From assembly GCA_029378245.1 (NCBI GenBank), contig JARKIF010000075.1, forward strand, positions 62,001 through 126,000: a stretch of DNA of 64,000 nt. The letters run 5' to 3'. Positions 1 through 11,186 of this stretch are shown here, in pieces. How positions within the stretch are numbered: the stretch's first letter is position 1; each line of letters opens with the position of its first letter. Under the pieces are notes generated by a model. The model was not told where the DNA came from and searched no databases. It saw only the letters and a list, made by a program, of their open reading frames with translations. Position numbers and translations under genes: made by a program. Source of the stretch: Roridomyces roridus (taxonomy: Eukaryota; Basidiomycota; Agaricomycetes; Agaricales; Mycenaceae).

Positions 1-2
1 AA

Positions 3-476
3 GAGGTCTTGACCAAGATGTATGCCGCCCCCAAGCCCGATCTCCCCATCATGACCCCCGAGATACTCGCCACCTACGATGCGTTCCTCCTCGGCATCCC
101 AACGCGCTACGGCAACTTCCCCGCGCAGTGGAAAGCCTTCTGGGACTCGACGGGTAAACTGTGGACGGCGGGAGCGTTGGCGGGCAAGTATGCTGGTGTG
201 TTCGTCAGCAGCGCTGGACACGGTGGCGGACAGGAGAGCACCGTTATTGCGGCCCTCAGCACTCTCGCCCATCATGGCGTGGCTTTTGTGCCGTTTGGAT
301 ACTCGCATGCGTTCCCCCAGCTGTCGAACGTGACCGAGGTGCATGGTGGATCGCCCTGGGGCGCTGGGACGTTTGCGGGGCCGGATGGATCGAGGCAGCC
401 GTCGGAGCTCGAGTTGGAGATTGCTGCCATTCAGGGCAAGGCTTTCTATGGCGTTGTTAGCAAGGTCGCGTTTTGA
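3..476 (+). CDS. Flavodoxin-like NAD(P)H:quinone oxidoreductase (Pst2/WrbA family), 3' part
   Basis: The gene enters from the left edge in an open frame (first codons read E-V-L-T-K) and ends at TGA 474-476. The remaining ~157 residues hold the WrbA/Pst2 core, including the FMN-binding stretch [18 protein letters not shown], then [17 protein letters not shown] and SPWGAGTF. Family members are FMN-dependent two-electron quinone reductases that protect against redox stress. The N-terminal FMN phosphate-binding loop lies outside the window. A complete paralogue sits at 40547-41540. That copy has an intron just before SPWGAGTF, whereas here the coding sequence runs straight through. The function is inferred from family resemblance. 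Confidence 0.85.
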   Translation, partial: EVLTKMYAAPKPDLPIMTPEILATYDAFLLGIPTRYGNFPAQWKAFWDSTGKLWTAGALAGKYAGVFVSSAGHGGGQESTVIAALSTLAHHGVAFVPFGYSHAFPQLSNVTEVHGGSPWGAGTFAGPDGSRQPSELELEIAAIQGKAFYGVVSKVAF

Positions 477-647
477 GGCATCGTGTATGAGTAGTAGATG
501 GAAGCAGAAGAGAGAAATTTTGATGCACGTGCTCAGATTTCGCGACAGATCATACCAAGCACAGACAAGCAACTTGGCCTCAGAATAAATATTGGCAGAC
601 GCCGACATTCCAGAGTGGACAATTATAATAAGTCTTCTTCTGCCGAA

Positions 648-2140
648 TCAAATGCCCGTGCTTTGCACACCCTCCGCCTGAAGTTTGACCCACGTCGGCC
701 TCGTGGTCAACTCCTCCCACCATCTTGTGAACAATGAGCCTTCTTAGATTCAAACCCAAAGACAGCTCACCTCGCAACATTCGGGCCCACAGTTTTTACC
801 ACGTCGATTCCGTTGGCGACCAAGAGGGGCATAAACATCAAATGGAAGATATCTGCGAGGGTGAATTCCTGCGTTGAAGTGAACAACCACACAGGACGGA
901 AAGAATGGGCGGCTGTACATCACCGGAGACGTATCTCTGTTGACCCAGAATCAAATCGTACACTTTGAGCGTTTCTGTCAAATCCTCCATGTACTTCGAC
1001 AGCACCTCTTCATCTACGGCTTCCCCGCGCATTCTGGTATTTTTCAGAAAACTTGGTGGAGCTCAACTCGACACTCACGTTTTGCCGACTTTCTCCACCA
1101 ACACTTTCATCACGTCGGGATGCCAGTTGGCAAATTCAACCGACGCCGCCTGTTCAAAGCGCGCTTTCTTCTCGAGGTTGGTCGGGATGAGGATAGGACC
1201 CCGGTCGGGATATTTCTCAGCCAGATAACGGCAGATGGCACGACTTTCGTAAAGGATGAACCCATTGTCGTCCTGAGGTGGTTGCACCGTAATTAGGAGG
1301 TGACTAACAAATGTGGGTGAGGACGCACGATGTATGGAACCTGCCCAAATGGATGCTTTGCGATGTATTCAGGCGTCTTGTGCTCCCCGGCCTCCATACT
1401 GACTGGAACGAGCTCGAAAGGAATTTGTTTCTCCGCGAGTACCATTGTGACCGTCACGTAGTGATGGGTCGGTCCGGTTCGGTTCGCGTTCGGGGCCCTT
1501 TTTGCCGAACGCCGAACGCGAACGCCACGTTCGGTTCAGCGAACTCCCGAACCTTGAACCTGAACGCGCGTTCACGTTCAGTTCGGCGTTCGAACGCGTT
1601 CGAACCCCCGATTTTCCCGGTGATAATCTAAGCGGAATTTACGATACGGTGACCTTCCAATGTAGTTGGGACAGCACTCAATTATACAGATTATGCACCC
1701 AGTGCAATTTTACCTGCGCAAAGCTCTACAACCCTAATCGCGCCGCTTTGATGTGCCATCAACACTGATCAGACCTCCCGTGCCAACCCACCACAGTCTC
1801 AGACCTGGGTGCTGTTGGATCAAAGGTGACTGTGTCAATGTTTCTATTAGTTTGACGAGTCTCAAGCTGGTAATCACCTCGGAATTGCGGTCAAAGTGAC
1901 CACAATGGCGGCTTTCGGTTCAACTTCGTGTTCGCGTTCAAACGCGCTCACTCCCACCCGAACGCTGAACCGAACTTTGCGTTCACGTTCGGCAATTTGT
2001 TGAACCTGAACGCTGAACGGGCGTTCGGTTCGGTTCGGTTCAGGTTCGAACCGTTTGTTTGAACCGGACCCACCCACCACTATTGTGACGAGGCCGGTTC
2101 CACCGCCGGGACGACGAACACCGTGTAGCTTCAAGACCAT
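648..2140 (-). pseudogene. Glutathione S-transferase gene interrupted by a transposon
   Basis: Minus-strand exons read by eye: 2140 to about 2090, then after a ~640-base insertion 1443-1329, 1272-1079, 1033-919, 868-771 and 723-648 (TGA). All four introns have GT..AG borders. The protein begins MVLKLHG and continues VLAEKQIPFELVPV, HPFGQVPYI, DDNGFILYESRAICRYLAEK, GDEFTLADIFHL and NVARWW, a full fungal phi/theta-like GST of ~215 residues. The usual STCT segment near the N-terminus is replaced by RRPGGGTG, so even the ancestral enzyme may have been atypical. The only break is the hAT-like element in exon 1; the frame closes exactly if that element and one 8-base target copy are ignored. GSTs conjugate glutathione to electrophiles. 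The present allele is probably null unless the insert is spliced out. Confidence 0.8.
1444..2089. mobile_element. Non-autonomous hAT-like element in GST exon 1
   Basis: The 8-base sequence ATTGTGAC occurs at 1444-1451 and again at 2082-2089, flanking the insertion as a perfect target-site duplication. Inside it are inverted ends: left AGTGATGGGTCGGTCCGGTTC (1460-1480), right complement AGTGGTGGGTGGGTCCGGTTC. The left end carries ~8 extra bases (CGTCACGT) before the match. The interior is dense in variants of CGAACCGAACG on both strands, with no credible transposase ORF. An 8-base duplication and short TIRs with subterminal repeats are hallmarks of the hAT superfamily. Confidence 0.75.
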
Positions 2141-3233
2141 TTCGGCAATGAAATTGGACGGTGGCTTCGATAGTCTGTCTGCGTTTTTATAAACGCAAGA
2201 ATGTCTCTAATATTGGATTCACAGCTTCTTGTAGGCCCGTCGTTCTGAAACCGTCCTAAGGCGAACACAGCTACCGGTCAGTATGTTCAACAGCAGTGGT
2301 TGAATACTAAGTGCTATCATTCGATGGAGGCCGTTTTTGTATCGTTTGAATTCGGACCAAGTTGTTCATACTGGGCCAGACGTTTCTTGGGACGAATTTG
2401 AACGATTATGATGAATTCAAGAGCCCTTCATTACAGCTTTGAGAAAAATTGGGATCCTCTATATATTGCACAACAATACACACATGCCAGGTGGATGAAC
2501 CCAGTCGACTTAAAGTCTTAAACAGAGAATCATCAGAGCACGGAGGCCGCGCGAGGAAGGGCACAGAGGGAAAGAACGGTGGCGGAGATGGATTCAGGGT
2601 TTATACGAGACAGCTGCGGCAGACATACTTCCTTCCGGCGAGGGCTGATCCCGCGAGAGGTTCCATTGCGGTAAAACTGCTGTAGAAAATTGTTGATTGT
2701 CAGTCAAGAAGCGCAGTAAGTAGGATGAGGAGTGCTTACCATGAGGCCCGTGGACAGGGCAGAGGGAACCCAATTTGGGATAATTTTTCCAAGTTCAAGC
2801 CGACGCGCAGCGCTCGGCATGCATACATTGTTTGTTGAGCCGGTCATGTTTGGAATGCTGTTAAACCGCGGCACTGATATGGGAAAAGAAGGGGCTCAGG
2901 TGGGAGAAATTGTGGAGAAAGCACTGGTTCGACGGCAGGATGAGAGAAGGAAGCAAAATAAAGAACGGATAATGCACCGGGATTTTTACGTAGGAAGTTT
3001 TCGCTTGGTTCTCACTACAGCCTTGGCCATTGCTTACAGGCCACAGCTTCCGTCGGAATCTGAACAGCCAACTTTCCAATTTTATCTGCATACTGCTCTC
3101 ACACTGTCACGTAGAGGTGTTAAAAGCCTCCCCGTGACGCATGACGGTAGGTTACCATACACATACGTACAGTAGTGCTCTCACACTGTCGCGGAGAGCC
3201 ATTAACTCTCTTCTCCCCACCACCACCACGACG
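2141..3233. other. Intergenic region between GST and family copy A
   Basis: No supported gene. From about 2990 onward the sequence resembles the 5' flank of copy B (about 56720-56880), so the segmental duplication extends upstream of the coding region. The ORF at 2732-3175 has no family resemblance and overlaps this duplicated flank. Confidence 0.5.
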
Positions 3234-5771
3234 ATGACCGAAGACACATCCATCGGTGCTGGCATCCCGACTCATGCGCACAAAGTTCAAGATGAAGCGC
3301 CCCTGGAGCCGTAAGAGCCCAGAGACTCACTCGGACCGGTATCTGACTCGGAGAAACTGCAGCACCGTCGGGGCTCTCTTCTCGCACACGAGGGACTTTG
3401 TCATTGAGGGGGGGGATTTCACAACCATCAATTACCTGCCTCCAAGCAAGCCACCCAGTTCGTAGTACCACCCACAAATTTGCGCATTTGACTGACTGCA
3501 CCTTGGAAGACTTTCGCGAGATTCCGATGGGAGATCTGATCCTCCATCATGAAATCTCCGGTGCATCGAATTGGAGGTCGCAATCGATTGTTCGGCGTCA
3601 GAACCGCGGGCTTCCGAACTATGCACGGCGGATATATTCCGCAGAGATTCTGGGTTTGCAGTCACCGATGACAGCAAGGGTAATTGAGGGACCAGGTGCA
3701 GAGGAGGCAAGTACACCCATTCTTTTTTTTCAGTGCTTAAACAACCTCCTCTCAGGAATGGAAAAAAGAAATCACTTTGTACTCCAGCCTTCGGTAGGCT
3801 CACTTGTCACTCTAAGCTTCCCCAACTAATATTTCAAGGAATCCCTACGTGCTTCAACTGTATGGCATAGGTCACAGTGGTGGTGTTCATGTCCTTGTCT
3901 TCCATGACAGTTAGTCTTCTTTTATTCTGCTGCAAATTTACAACCATGCCTGATTCTTCAATGACAGATTTGGTTCCATGGCGCAAATTCCAGGATCAAT
4001 ATGCAGATCAACCACATTTCTCTCAGGTGTACTTCTATGCATGTCTGGTGAGGATTTTGAGCTGGTTCCTCCGTCGCTGTTGCTAGATTTTCTTAACTGC
4101 TTTCAGGATACTCAGCTCCGAGTGAAGCACTCAGTGGTCCTTCTGCCAGCCAACTTTCTGACTTTTTTTATGTCTAGGGCGGGCGTCAATATATCTCATC
4201 CATCTGCGGTGGACAACTGGTGCATAATCCATTCCTCTTCAGGTTGAATCTCAAGATTCTTAATGACAGTTGTAGTCTTGGAACAAGTACACAGTTTGGA
4301 TTCAACCGTTGAAAGGGGTTCTTCACATGGAACTGAAACCGCCGGAGTCGGGGGCAACCCTTTTGCGACGGATACCTGATGACCATGGGCCCTCTTCAAT
4401 CTCTTCCTTTCTCACTCCGCCACCGACGTCAATGAGTATTGATTCATTGTCACTGGACTGTCATCTCAGCATTTGTAGCTGGTATCTGAGTTCGTTCGAC
4501 TGGTCGACAGTTCCAACCAATTTGCCGGTTCACCTGGGATCTATCTACCATGTTCCGACCACTGGTAGCCCACTTGATCTGGCATTTCAAATGGCCTTCT
4601 TTCCGGAAGTTCAGCCTATTAGTTCCGGCTGGTGCGAGGAGGATCCCAATGTGAATAGGTATGTGAACAGATTTCAAAATTCATGTTCCTCTTCTGAAGT
4701 TCCACGCCAGGATAAAAGAGGACAAGGACAAAGATATATCAATTTTGGAGAATGGTTGGATTCGGTATTGTTCTTCAACATTCTTTCCGACAGGTATCAC
4801 TGACCGAAAGGATAGTGTGAATTCCAGTGGTGTCTGGAACAGATATTGTCATGAGACCCATATTTCGTGGTCGAGGGCACGTCGTGGATGGCTGGCACAA
4901 GCTACCCACATTTTTGGTGTCCTTGATATTAGTTCAAACCTCCACCAATATGGTTCAGTGTTGGTCAAGTTTCATTTTTGTCCGCATAACTGACATCTTG
5001 TGTAGTGATCTGCGATAGGCTACGGTGCTTCGTGAACCTGGGGGACTCGATGGAAAACCTGCCCACAGGCTATCTTTTTCTCTGCCCCACAGAAAGGTTC
5101 ACAGTTGATGAGAGGGGCCACTACACAATTCCCGACTGTCCTGCCTACTGGTCGCTAGATCCATCAGGCGGCGTACGACTGACGGCAGAAGAGGCCAACA
5201 CGTTGGGTTTTCCGGAGCTTCATCTGGAACTTAAAGTACACGGAACCCTCTGGCGCGACGACGACTACATCGGAATCCGCCAATTCCATGCTGTCAAAGG
5301 CTATGATCCGGATGGGCTGGACGTGGCAAGGGAACTAGGATACCCAATTTTTGAGTTGACCTGCACAAAGGAAGAGTTACATGCTCACTGTGAGTGAATT
5401 CTTCATGAGCCTGTGTCGGTATATATAACAGGAGGGCAGTGCGAGCCTTGAGAATAAAGGAAGACTCTAAGGAAGATCGCTTCGGAGATGCAGCCGAAAA
5501 CGAAGTGGAGGAGGGAACTTTACCTTGGTCTCGGAGCAGAATGATGAAGTCCTGGAGGTTCAAGATGGTGAGATTTCTCGGATTTTATCCACCACTAATG
5601 ACTGATTGTCCATCTGCAGAGGTCGTTTCAAGATCAGTCAACACGCACCGAGAAGACAAGCAGGCAAAGAAAAGGTTTCTGGTGGGCGCTCTTCAAATCG
5701 AAGTCTGTAAGTGGTACCCCGCAGCATCTCCTGCTCTCCGTTTCTCTGAACACAAATTTGATCAGCGTTAG
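3234..5771 (+). CDS. Dispersed agaricomycete protein family, copy A
   Basis: Multi-exon model supported by alignment by eye with copy B: 3234-3310, 3363-3457, 3510-3706, 3756-3793, 3839-3909, 3968-4047, 4107-4133, 4178-4219, 4276-4658, from 4711 onward, then exons covering ~5050-5387, 5440-5566 and 5621-5708, ending TAG 5769-5771. Borders around 4970-5060 are unresolved. Motifs in order: GALFSHTRDFVIEGGDF (a beta-strand 'GG.F.N' segment common at the N-terminus of agaricomycete accessory proteins), REIPMGD, LQLYGIGHSGGVHVLVFHD, SWNKYTVWIQPLKGVLHMEL, TGYLFLCP, CPAYWSLDPSG and GIRQFHAVKGYDPDGLDVAR. I recognise these as a lineage-restricted family of unknown function. Intron 3 uses a GC donor (3707). 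The stop falls slightly before the equivalent stops of copies B and C. No catalytic motif or signal peptide is visible. Confidence 0.6.
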
Positions 5772-6241
5772 TCGTCGAACAATGCAACCAAGCACCCGGA
5801 CGAGACGGGAATGAATTTCTCGGATATCGAACATCGAACTTGCCTTTGTTACCGCGAACTTTGGATTCATCATGTACGAGTTTCTGTAAGCAGTCGGGGA
5901 TTTTGACATCATTGCACCTCCGCCAAGATACATATGTACTTCTTTCGCAACGCCTGTATCGATTTTCGGCTCTGTTATTCGAGTTTTTGGACCGAGGATG
6001 TGATTTCGATTCTGCCTCAGCCCAGGAATTCATGGAGGGCACTGACCTTGTACCTTGACACGACGGGAAGACGTTTTGTGTCGCAACAACGCGACGTGAC
6101 GGACCAATCATGCACAAGCAACAATGCATTCTTGCACACATAGAAATACAGAACTAGGGTACCTGGAGAGTTCCGTCGTAAAAATCATATCCGAGCGCGG
6201 TTTTACAGCGACATACCTCGACCTCAAATAGAATCGATCCC
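5772..6241. other. 3' flank of copy A
   Basis: This stretch is recognisably related to the sequence after copies B and C (for example CGCCTGTAT and GGATCTGTT-type words), so the duplicated unit extends a few hundred bases past the stop. No gene is supported. The long minus-strand ORFs here run through the copy A exons and are shadows. Confidence 0.4.
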
Positions 6242-7171
6242 CTACCATTTAGCGTAGGGCAAAAACTTGCCGCTGTACGTATTCCAGATCAGAACAAGTG
6301 ATATAAACAGTACAGGAGCACACGCACTCAAAGGTGAGAAGCGCCCGGTCGCCCTTGGGATCCGCCTTCCGCTCGAGCGTGATCTGTCAACGCCAAACGG
6401 AAAAAGGTCAGTTTCCAAGTATACTTGCGACGAAAGGAGGGTGGAAACGCACCTTGCAGTCAATCATACTCATAATCCCATCACCGAACTAAATAACGGG
6501 GTGAGCGTCTTCTCCGGACCCAGTCGTAGCGGGAAGCGAGGAGCAGGACGCACCTTCTCATGCAACACCGCCTTAATCGCATGCCCATACACCAACACGC
6601 CCTCGTAGAGACGATAGATGACAGGGTCCGTAGGCGGGACGGGCCCGAGCCCCCGGCTGGGCCACCAATGGTCACCGAGCCCTGCTTCGAGCGCGCTGGA
6701 CGAGGCGATACCAAGGACTGAGGTGAGCTTGGCAAGGTCTTCGGTTGTGAACTTGGCCTGTGGAGCGAATGGGAGGGGTGAGAATGTGTACGCGCGCGTG
6801 GGAGGAGAAGGGGAGTCCCGGCGGCCGCAAGTGGATTATTCAGCGGTGTGTGAAGTCGAGGTGCGACAAGAGAGGAACTGGACCAGGAGAAGAACGCACC
6901 TGCCCATAGAACGCCGCAGCGACCCAGATCTCGTCCTTGCCCATCTCTTCCGCAATCTGCGCAAACGTCATCCCTGCGCAGAGAATTCAATGAACCCCCC
7001 AAGCGAAAGTCAGGCATCACACACCCTTGCGGGCCTTGGCCTCGAAGAGCACGGAGGCCGCCGGCGGGAGGTCGCGATAGGGAGCACTGTTGGAGGCGAC
7101 GGTCTATGATCGGAAATGAGTAAGATAACGGGCGGGCGGGGGAGGAAGGAACCCACAGCTTCTTGAGACAT
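6242..7171 (-). CDS. cynS: Cyanate hydratase (cyanase)
   Basis: Seven minus-strand exons: 7171-7157, 7103-7025, 6973-6900, 6757-6554, 6488-6453, 6383-6328 and 6272-6242, all with GT..AG introns. The enzyme converts cyanate and bicarbonate to ammonia and CO2 (via carbamate) as a homodecamer. The N-terminal helix-turn-helix-like half reads AKARKGMTFAQIAEEMGKD. The catalytic half reads PVIYRLYEGVLVYGHAIKAV, then LHEKFGDGIMSMIDCK and finally DGKFLPYAKW at the C-terminus. The three catalytic residues known from Escherichia coli CynS are all present: Arg in IYR, Glu in LYE and Ser in GIMS. Length (~164 residues) matches the family. The gene lies tail-to-head with the SDHAF3 gene, 405 bases away. 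A decayed fragment of a second cyanase lies at 21.6-21.85 kb. Confidence 0.93.
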
Positions 7172-7576
7172 GGTATGGCTGGTGGTAGAAGAGCGGTGAG
7201 GAGAGAAGAAGGGAGGGAAGGAAAGAGTAACTCCCGCGCTAACCGACGGGAGTTAAGTAGCACGGTACCAAGGCTAGTCAGGTGGGAGCGTAGGTGCATA
7301 AGCGGAATGCCGAATTAACCGATGCGGGAAGGAAGGGCGATTCCGTCTCTCTCACCGGGGGTCGCACGACGCATTGTCCGAGGCTTGTCCTGAAGCGGAT
7401 TAGGAGGTCCACGAAATGACACGGAGAACGAGGAAGATTCCGATTGCAATGGTTGGGTAGCAGGATCAGCCCGGGTGATATCGTCTTGCCGCACAATTGC
7501 GCGGCGGAAAAGGGGACTTGACATATGGATCGTGGCGTCTGCGTTCCTGAGACTCGAATGTACACCGGCGAGATAG

Positions 7577-8136
7577 CTACGAATCCGATGTGGGTACCGG
7601 CTCCGGGTTCTTCCACACGTCCTTGGTGGCATGCATGAGCTCGTACAACTGCCCCAGCTGCTCGTCCGACATCTGAAGTAGTCAGAAAAGCCCTCGCAAG
7701 CACCACTAACACACACCTTTTCATACGCGACCGAATCCAACCTCTTTCCCCTAAAATTTGCCGCATTATCACGCCCCTTTGGAAGAAAGTCGAGATAGAC
7801 CTTCCACTGCGACAAGAAGCCAATGACGTGCACGGGATTCGTTACTTGCTGATGTCGTCGGAATTCTGCATTCAGGTTAGTTCTTTTGTACTTAAATACC
7901 AGGGATACGGACCGGCTTTGACGTATGGATCTCCCATGAGCCGGAATTCTGTTGCCAGATCGCGGTGGGCTCTCAATATCCGCCGATACAGTCTGCGACG
8001 TGTCAGCGGCTGAATGTGTCGCATCGGAGGAGTGGACCCACGGTTTAGGCGGAAGTAGTGCTGCACTGAACTCGTTGAGATTGAGAGGTTGCGCAGAGAC
8101 GGATTCTGCGAGGCGGCGCAATGAGGGGCGCATCAT
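7577..8136 (-). CDS. Succinate dehydrogenase assembly factor 3 (ACN9/SDHAF3, LYR family)
   Basis: Four minus-strand exons: 8136-8042, 7992-7913, 7865-7717 and 7672-7577. The first ~30 residues ([16 protein letters not shown]) are Arg-rich and free of acidic residues, like a mitochondrial presequence. Next come [16 protein letters not shown], with the LYR tripeptide of this chaperone family, and DPYVKAEFRRH followed by [16 protein letters not shown], the signature of ACN9. The C-terminus reads [24 protein letters not shown]3 acts in the mitochondrial matrix and helps mature the iron-sulfur subunit of complex II. The 50-base first intron restores the LLPPKPLYRR junction exactly, which supports the model. 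Confidence 0.9.
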
Positions 8137-8274
8137 GGGCAGAAGGAAGACGTGTTGTTTGGTGTTTGATCGGACTCATCAGAAACAAATATCGGCTATG
8201 TTCGATGTTGAAGTTGTTCGAGTTGCGTTCAAGTTGAATGTAATATCATGCCAAGAAACGAGAACAATGGTTGT

Positions 8275-9913
8275 CTACATAATCTTCCTCAATGCCCCGC
8301 AGAGTGATTCTTGGATGATTGGCGAGCGGCAACGTCTAGAAATAATTAGCCACCTCCGACTCGATTGAAGAAAAATCATACAATATTGGAACGTCTGCAT
8401 AGGACACTTGCCAGACTCCTCGCACGGATTGGTCTGGTTCAGCGCTGTCGCAATTGGGACGAGTTTCTACACCCAAATTCGTAAATGGCCGACTGCTTCA
8501 CACTTCAGAAAACATACGAAGACCTTCGAGAGATTCTGGTGGTTGTCCATCGCGATTTGCATCGTAAAATTGTTCAACTCGTGCGTCAACATGATCGCTC
8601 CCGACTGTATACAGTGAGCCGTAAGCCCAGTCGAAACCACCAAGGAAACCTCACGGCGTTGAACTTGCCAGCCTGCGCCTTGGTGATAAGCTTGTTGTAA
8701 TTGGCCTGCACCTTCGCAGGGGTATACCCGTCGGTACCCTCATCCCAATCATTCGAGTCGTATTCCCAGAGGCACGGCTCACCGAGACCCATCTGCTTGG
8801 CGATGAATCGCACGCGGTCATCGACGTCGCCGTACGGGGGCTGTTCAAGGCGTCAACCAGACTAGTCAGTGAAAAGAATCGAACAACGCACTCGCCAGCA
8901 GGTCGGGGTGATGCCTGTAATTTCTCTGATCGCCTTCTGGGTGTACCACAACTCAGCAAAGACACTCTCGTTCGACATTGCCGTCAAGTAACTGTGCGAC
9001 CAGGTATCTGTTGAACGTATCAGCAACCTGCATTGAAGGGGACATGCCAACTCACGGACGCAGACTTGATGGCCATCCACGACGCCCCGCTGCGCCTCAA
9101 GCGGCCAGTCCATCACGTTCGAGCCGATGTAGAAGAACGCTTTCCAATCGAGAGTCAGCAAAGAAAGGAGGGGAGCTACATACTTACTGGCTTTCTGGTT
9201 TTGCGTCGCTAAAAAGTCATAGAATATATTGTGGGTGCTAAAACCGAATGTCAGCAGTGTTTATGCTACAGTGGTGGGTTCATGCCAGTTGGGACCGTCG
9301 TCATAGCTAAGTCCAAGCGTATTCGGCTGGTTTGAATTGTAAACTTTACGGCCAATAAAATATGGCGCACTCACCTCAGGAACGGTCGCAATGTCAGCGG
9401 TCAGTCCGGCGAGTTTGGGTGTGACGCATGCCGTGTCCGTCCACCAGCAGTCAGGATCCGAATAGTCGTTCGCCTTTTCATAAGCGGTCATCGTCTTGTC
9501 GATATTGTTGCCCTGGAAGTCTCCGGATCCCTAAACCCCCGGGAATCAATCACACACAAGGAGGGGGAGGAAAGAAGGCAGACTTACTTTCGCAGCGATG
9601 GGGGGAATCGCGTTGCTGAACGCAGCGTACTTGCTATGCCCCTCGTCGTCACCATCCATGATTTTGATGACGGGGTTCCAAATGGCCGGGAAGTCCGAGG
9701 TGTTTTCACCACTCCATCCGTACGGCTGACACTCCACGTTGGGGTCTACAACACCGTGGCTCGCATCAGTCGCCTGCACGAAGAGATGGCCCCCTCACCT
9801 TTAATGGCTGCCTCCTCCTGCTCATTGTCCCGTGGCGGATCATCGGCGCGCACCCCCAGAGTCAGGAGAAGGGAGAGAAGCAGAGCAGTCAAAGTGTGGG
9901 CTTCGAGTCGCAT
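8275..9913 (-). CDS. Chitin deacetylase-like polysaccharide deacetylase (CE4, NodB domain)
   Basis: Ten minus-strand exons: 9913-9799, 9745-9588, 9530-9375, 9326-9286, 9237-9188, 9139-9056, 9007-8892, 8840-8655, 8604-8524, and from 8466 onward. The last exon is open to TAG 8275-8277 but may be spliced again, so the C-terminal ~50 residues are uncertain. The N-terminus (MRLEAHTLTALLLSLLLTLG) is a signal peptide. The NodB motifs are present: LSYDDGPNC (catalytic-base and metal Asp-Asp), HTWSHSYL (metal-binding His pair), CWRPPYGDVDDR (motif 3), YDSNDW (motif 4) and LTHELNNFTMQ (motif 5). The enzyme removes acetyl groups from cell-wall chitin, giving chitosan. Intron 4 appears to use a GC donor directly after the Asn-Cys codons of motif 1. 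Confidence 0.88.
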
Positions 9914-11122
9914 CGGTGCTGATTTTCAACCTCGGTGAGAGGAGGGGGAAGGCAATTGCTTGAAGGTTCTGAGAGTACGCCGCCGATAAATATGCTGCAC
10001 CTGAGCCTTCCTGGGACCGCGGACTTAAATATACCCGCGATTTATGTGTAATGGGGCTTGATTAGTGAGTCTGAGGCGGTGGTAGAAGTTGAGAAGCCAG
10101 GGTCATAAAAGCTTAGCTCCCGAGCTTGCGGTATTAATATTAAATTACTCTGTGTGACGACGCGTCAAGGTTCATTTGTTGCATTTGTCTACTCATTTGC
10201 AGCAATTAGAATGAGACCGGCAATTGAAATCGGTATATGAAGAGATGGTCGCGTGCCGCATCAGTTCGAACATTCCCAGCTTGATTCGCACAGGGACCCG
10301 GCGCCATCGGGATGTCGGTGTTAGTTCACTGCCGCCCATTTCATCAGAAGAATCCTGAGCTTACTGCGACCGCTCGCACTGTAAAATCCAGTCCAGTACT
10401 AGTAGGACCGCCAACGGTCGAGAAGCGCTGATCTGCGGTACTTAGCCGCGTCGGCAGCACTCTCTATCGACGACCTACACGTGAAGCTCATTAATATTGC
10501 GGCTGGAGCGGATGAGTCAGAGGAGTTCTGAAGCTTACTTTTGGAGCCATTCATTTGTTGGCCACAGACGATGAAAAGTATCAACGATACCGAGCCGGAA
10601 CATCAGCTTGATGACGTGTGTTTGTATGCTCTTGTTAAGAACCACCACCGCCAAACCGCTTGCTGGGCTGAACCTGGCCATTTCAACCGCAGGTATCCTG
10701 CATCTGATGGACTCGGTCAATCGTGTTGACTAGTCCCGTGGCCCGAGGTTGAGGATCGCCAGTGATCGCCCTTGAAGCGCCCCCTGTAGCCCTACCACGC
10801 ATCAGTCTCAAGGTGTGACCACATACGCCCTTCTCGTCATTACTCGTCTATATCCTAGTCTCTGGATATCCCAGATGTCTTCTGGTTCACTTCCAGTTCT
10901 GGAATCTTGCCTGCTGCCCTTGTTTCGAGCTGATCCGTCAACAGGGCATATCACGATAGGAGCTATAAATCTCCGAGAATCGTGGCCCTCCCCCAGCCCT
11001 CCCCTGTCTTCAATATATCTCGTCACCCCGCCCTGAGTTCCTGGCCAACGGCCCGGCGGGAACCCCGGCTCCGAGGTTACCCCGCAATTGGTCGCCTGAC
11101 CCGATCCCCACCCCGCCTAACT
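9914..11122. other. Intergenic region between divergent genes
   Basis: This ~1.2 kb gap separates the minus-strand chitin deacetylase from the plus-strand permease and probably holds both promoters. ORFs here are under 75 codons with no family resemblance. No repeat longer than a few tens of bases was noticed. Confidence 0.5.
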
Positions 11123-11186
11123 TTTAATACATAAAAAGGCTAGTGTGGGGCCCCGCCTTTTTTTTTTCGTGCTCCTGCTCCCCATC

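Noticed and set aside
5638..6141. 167-codon minus-strand ORF
   Set aside because: Overlaps the last exons and flank of family copy A; the frame is not kept in copies B or C.
6481..7299. 272-codon minus-strand ORF
   Set aside because: It reads through several cyanase introns in a different frame; the spliced cyanase explains the region.
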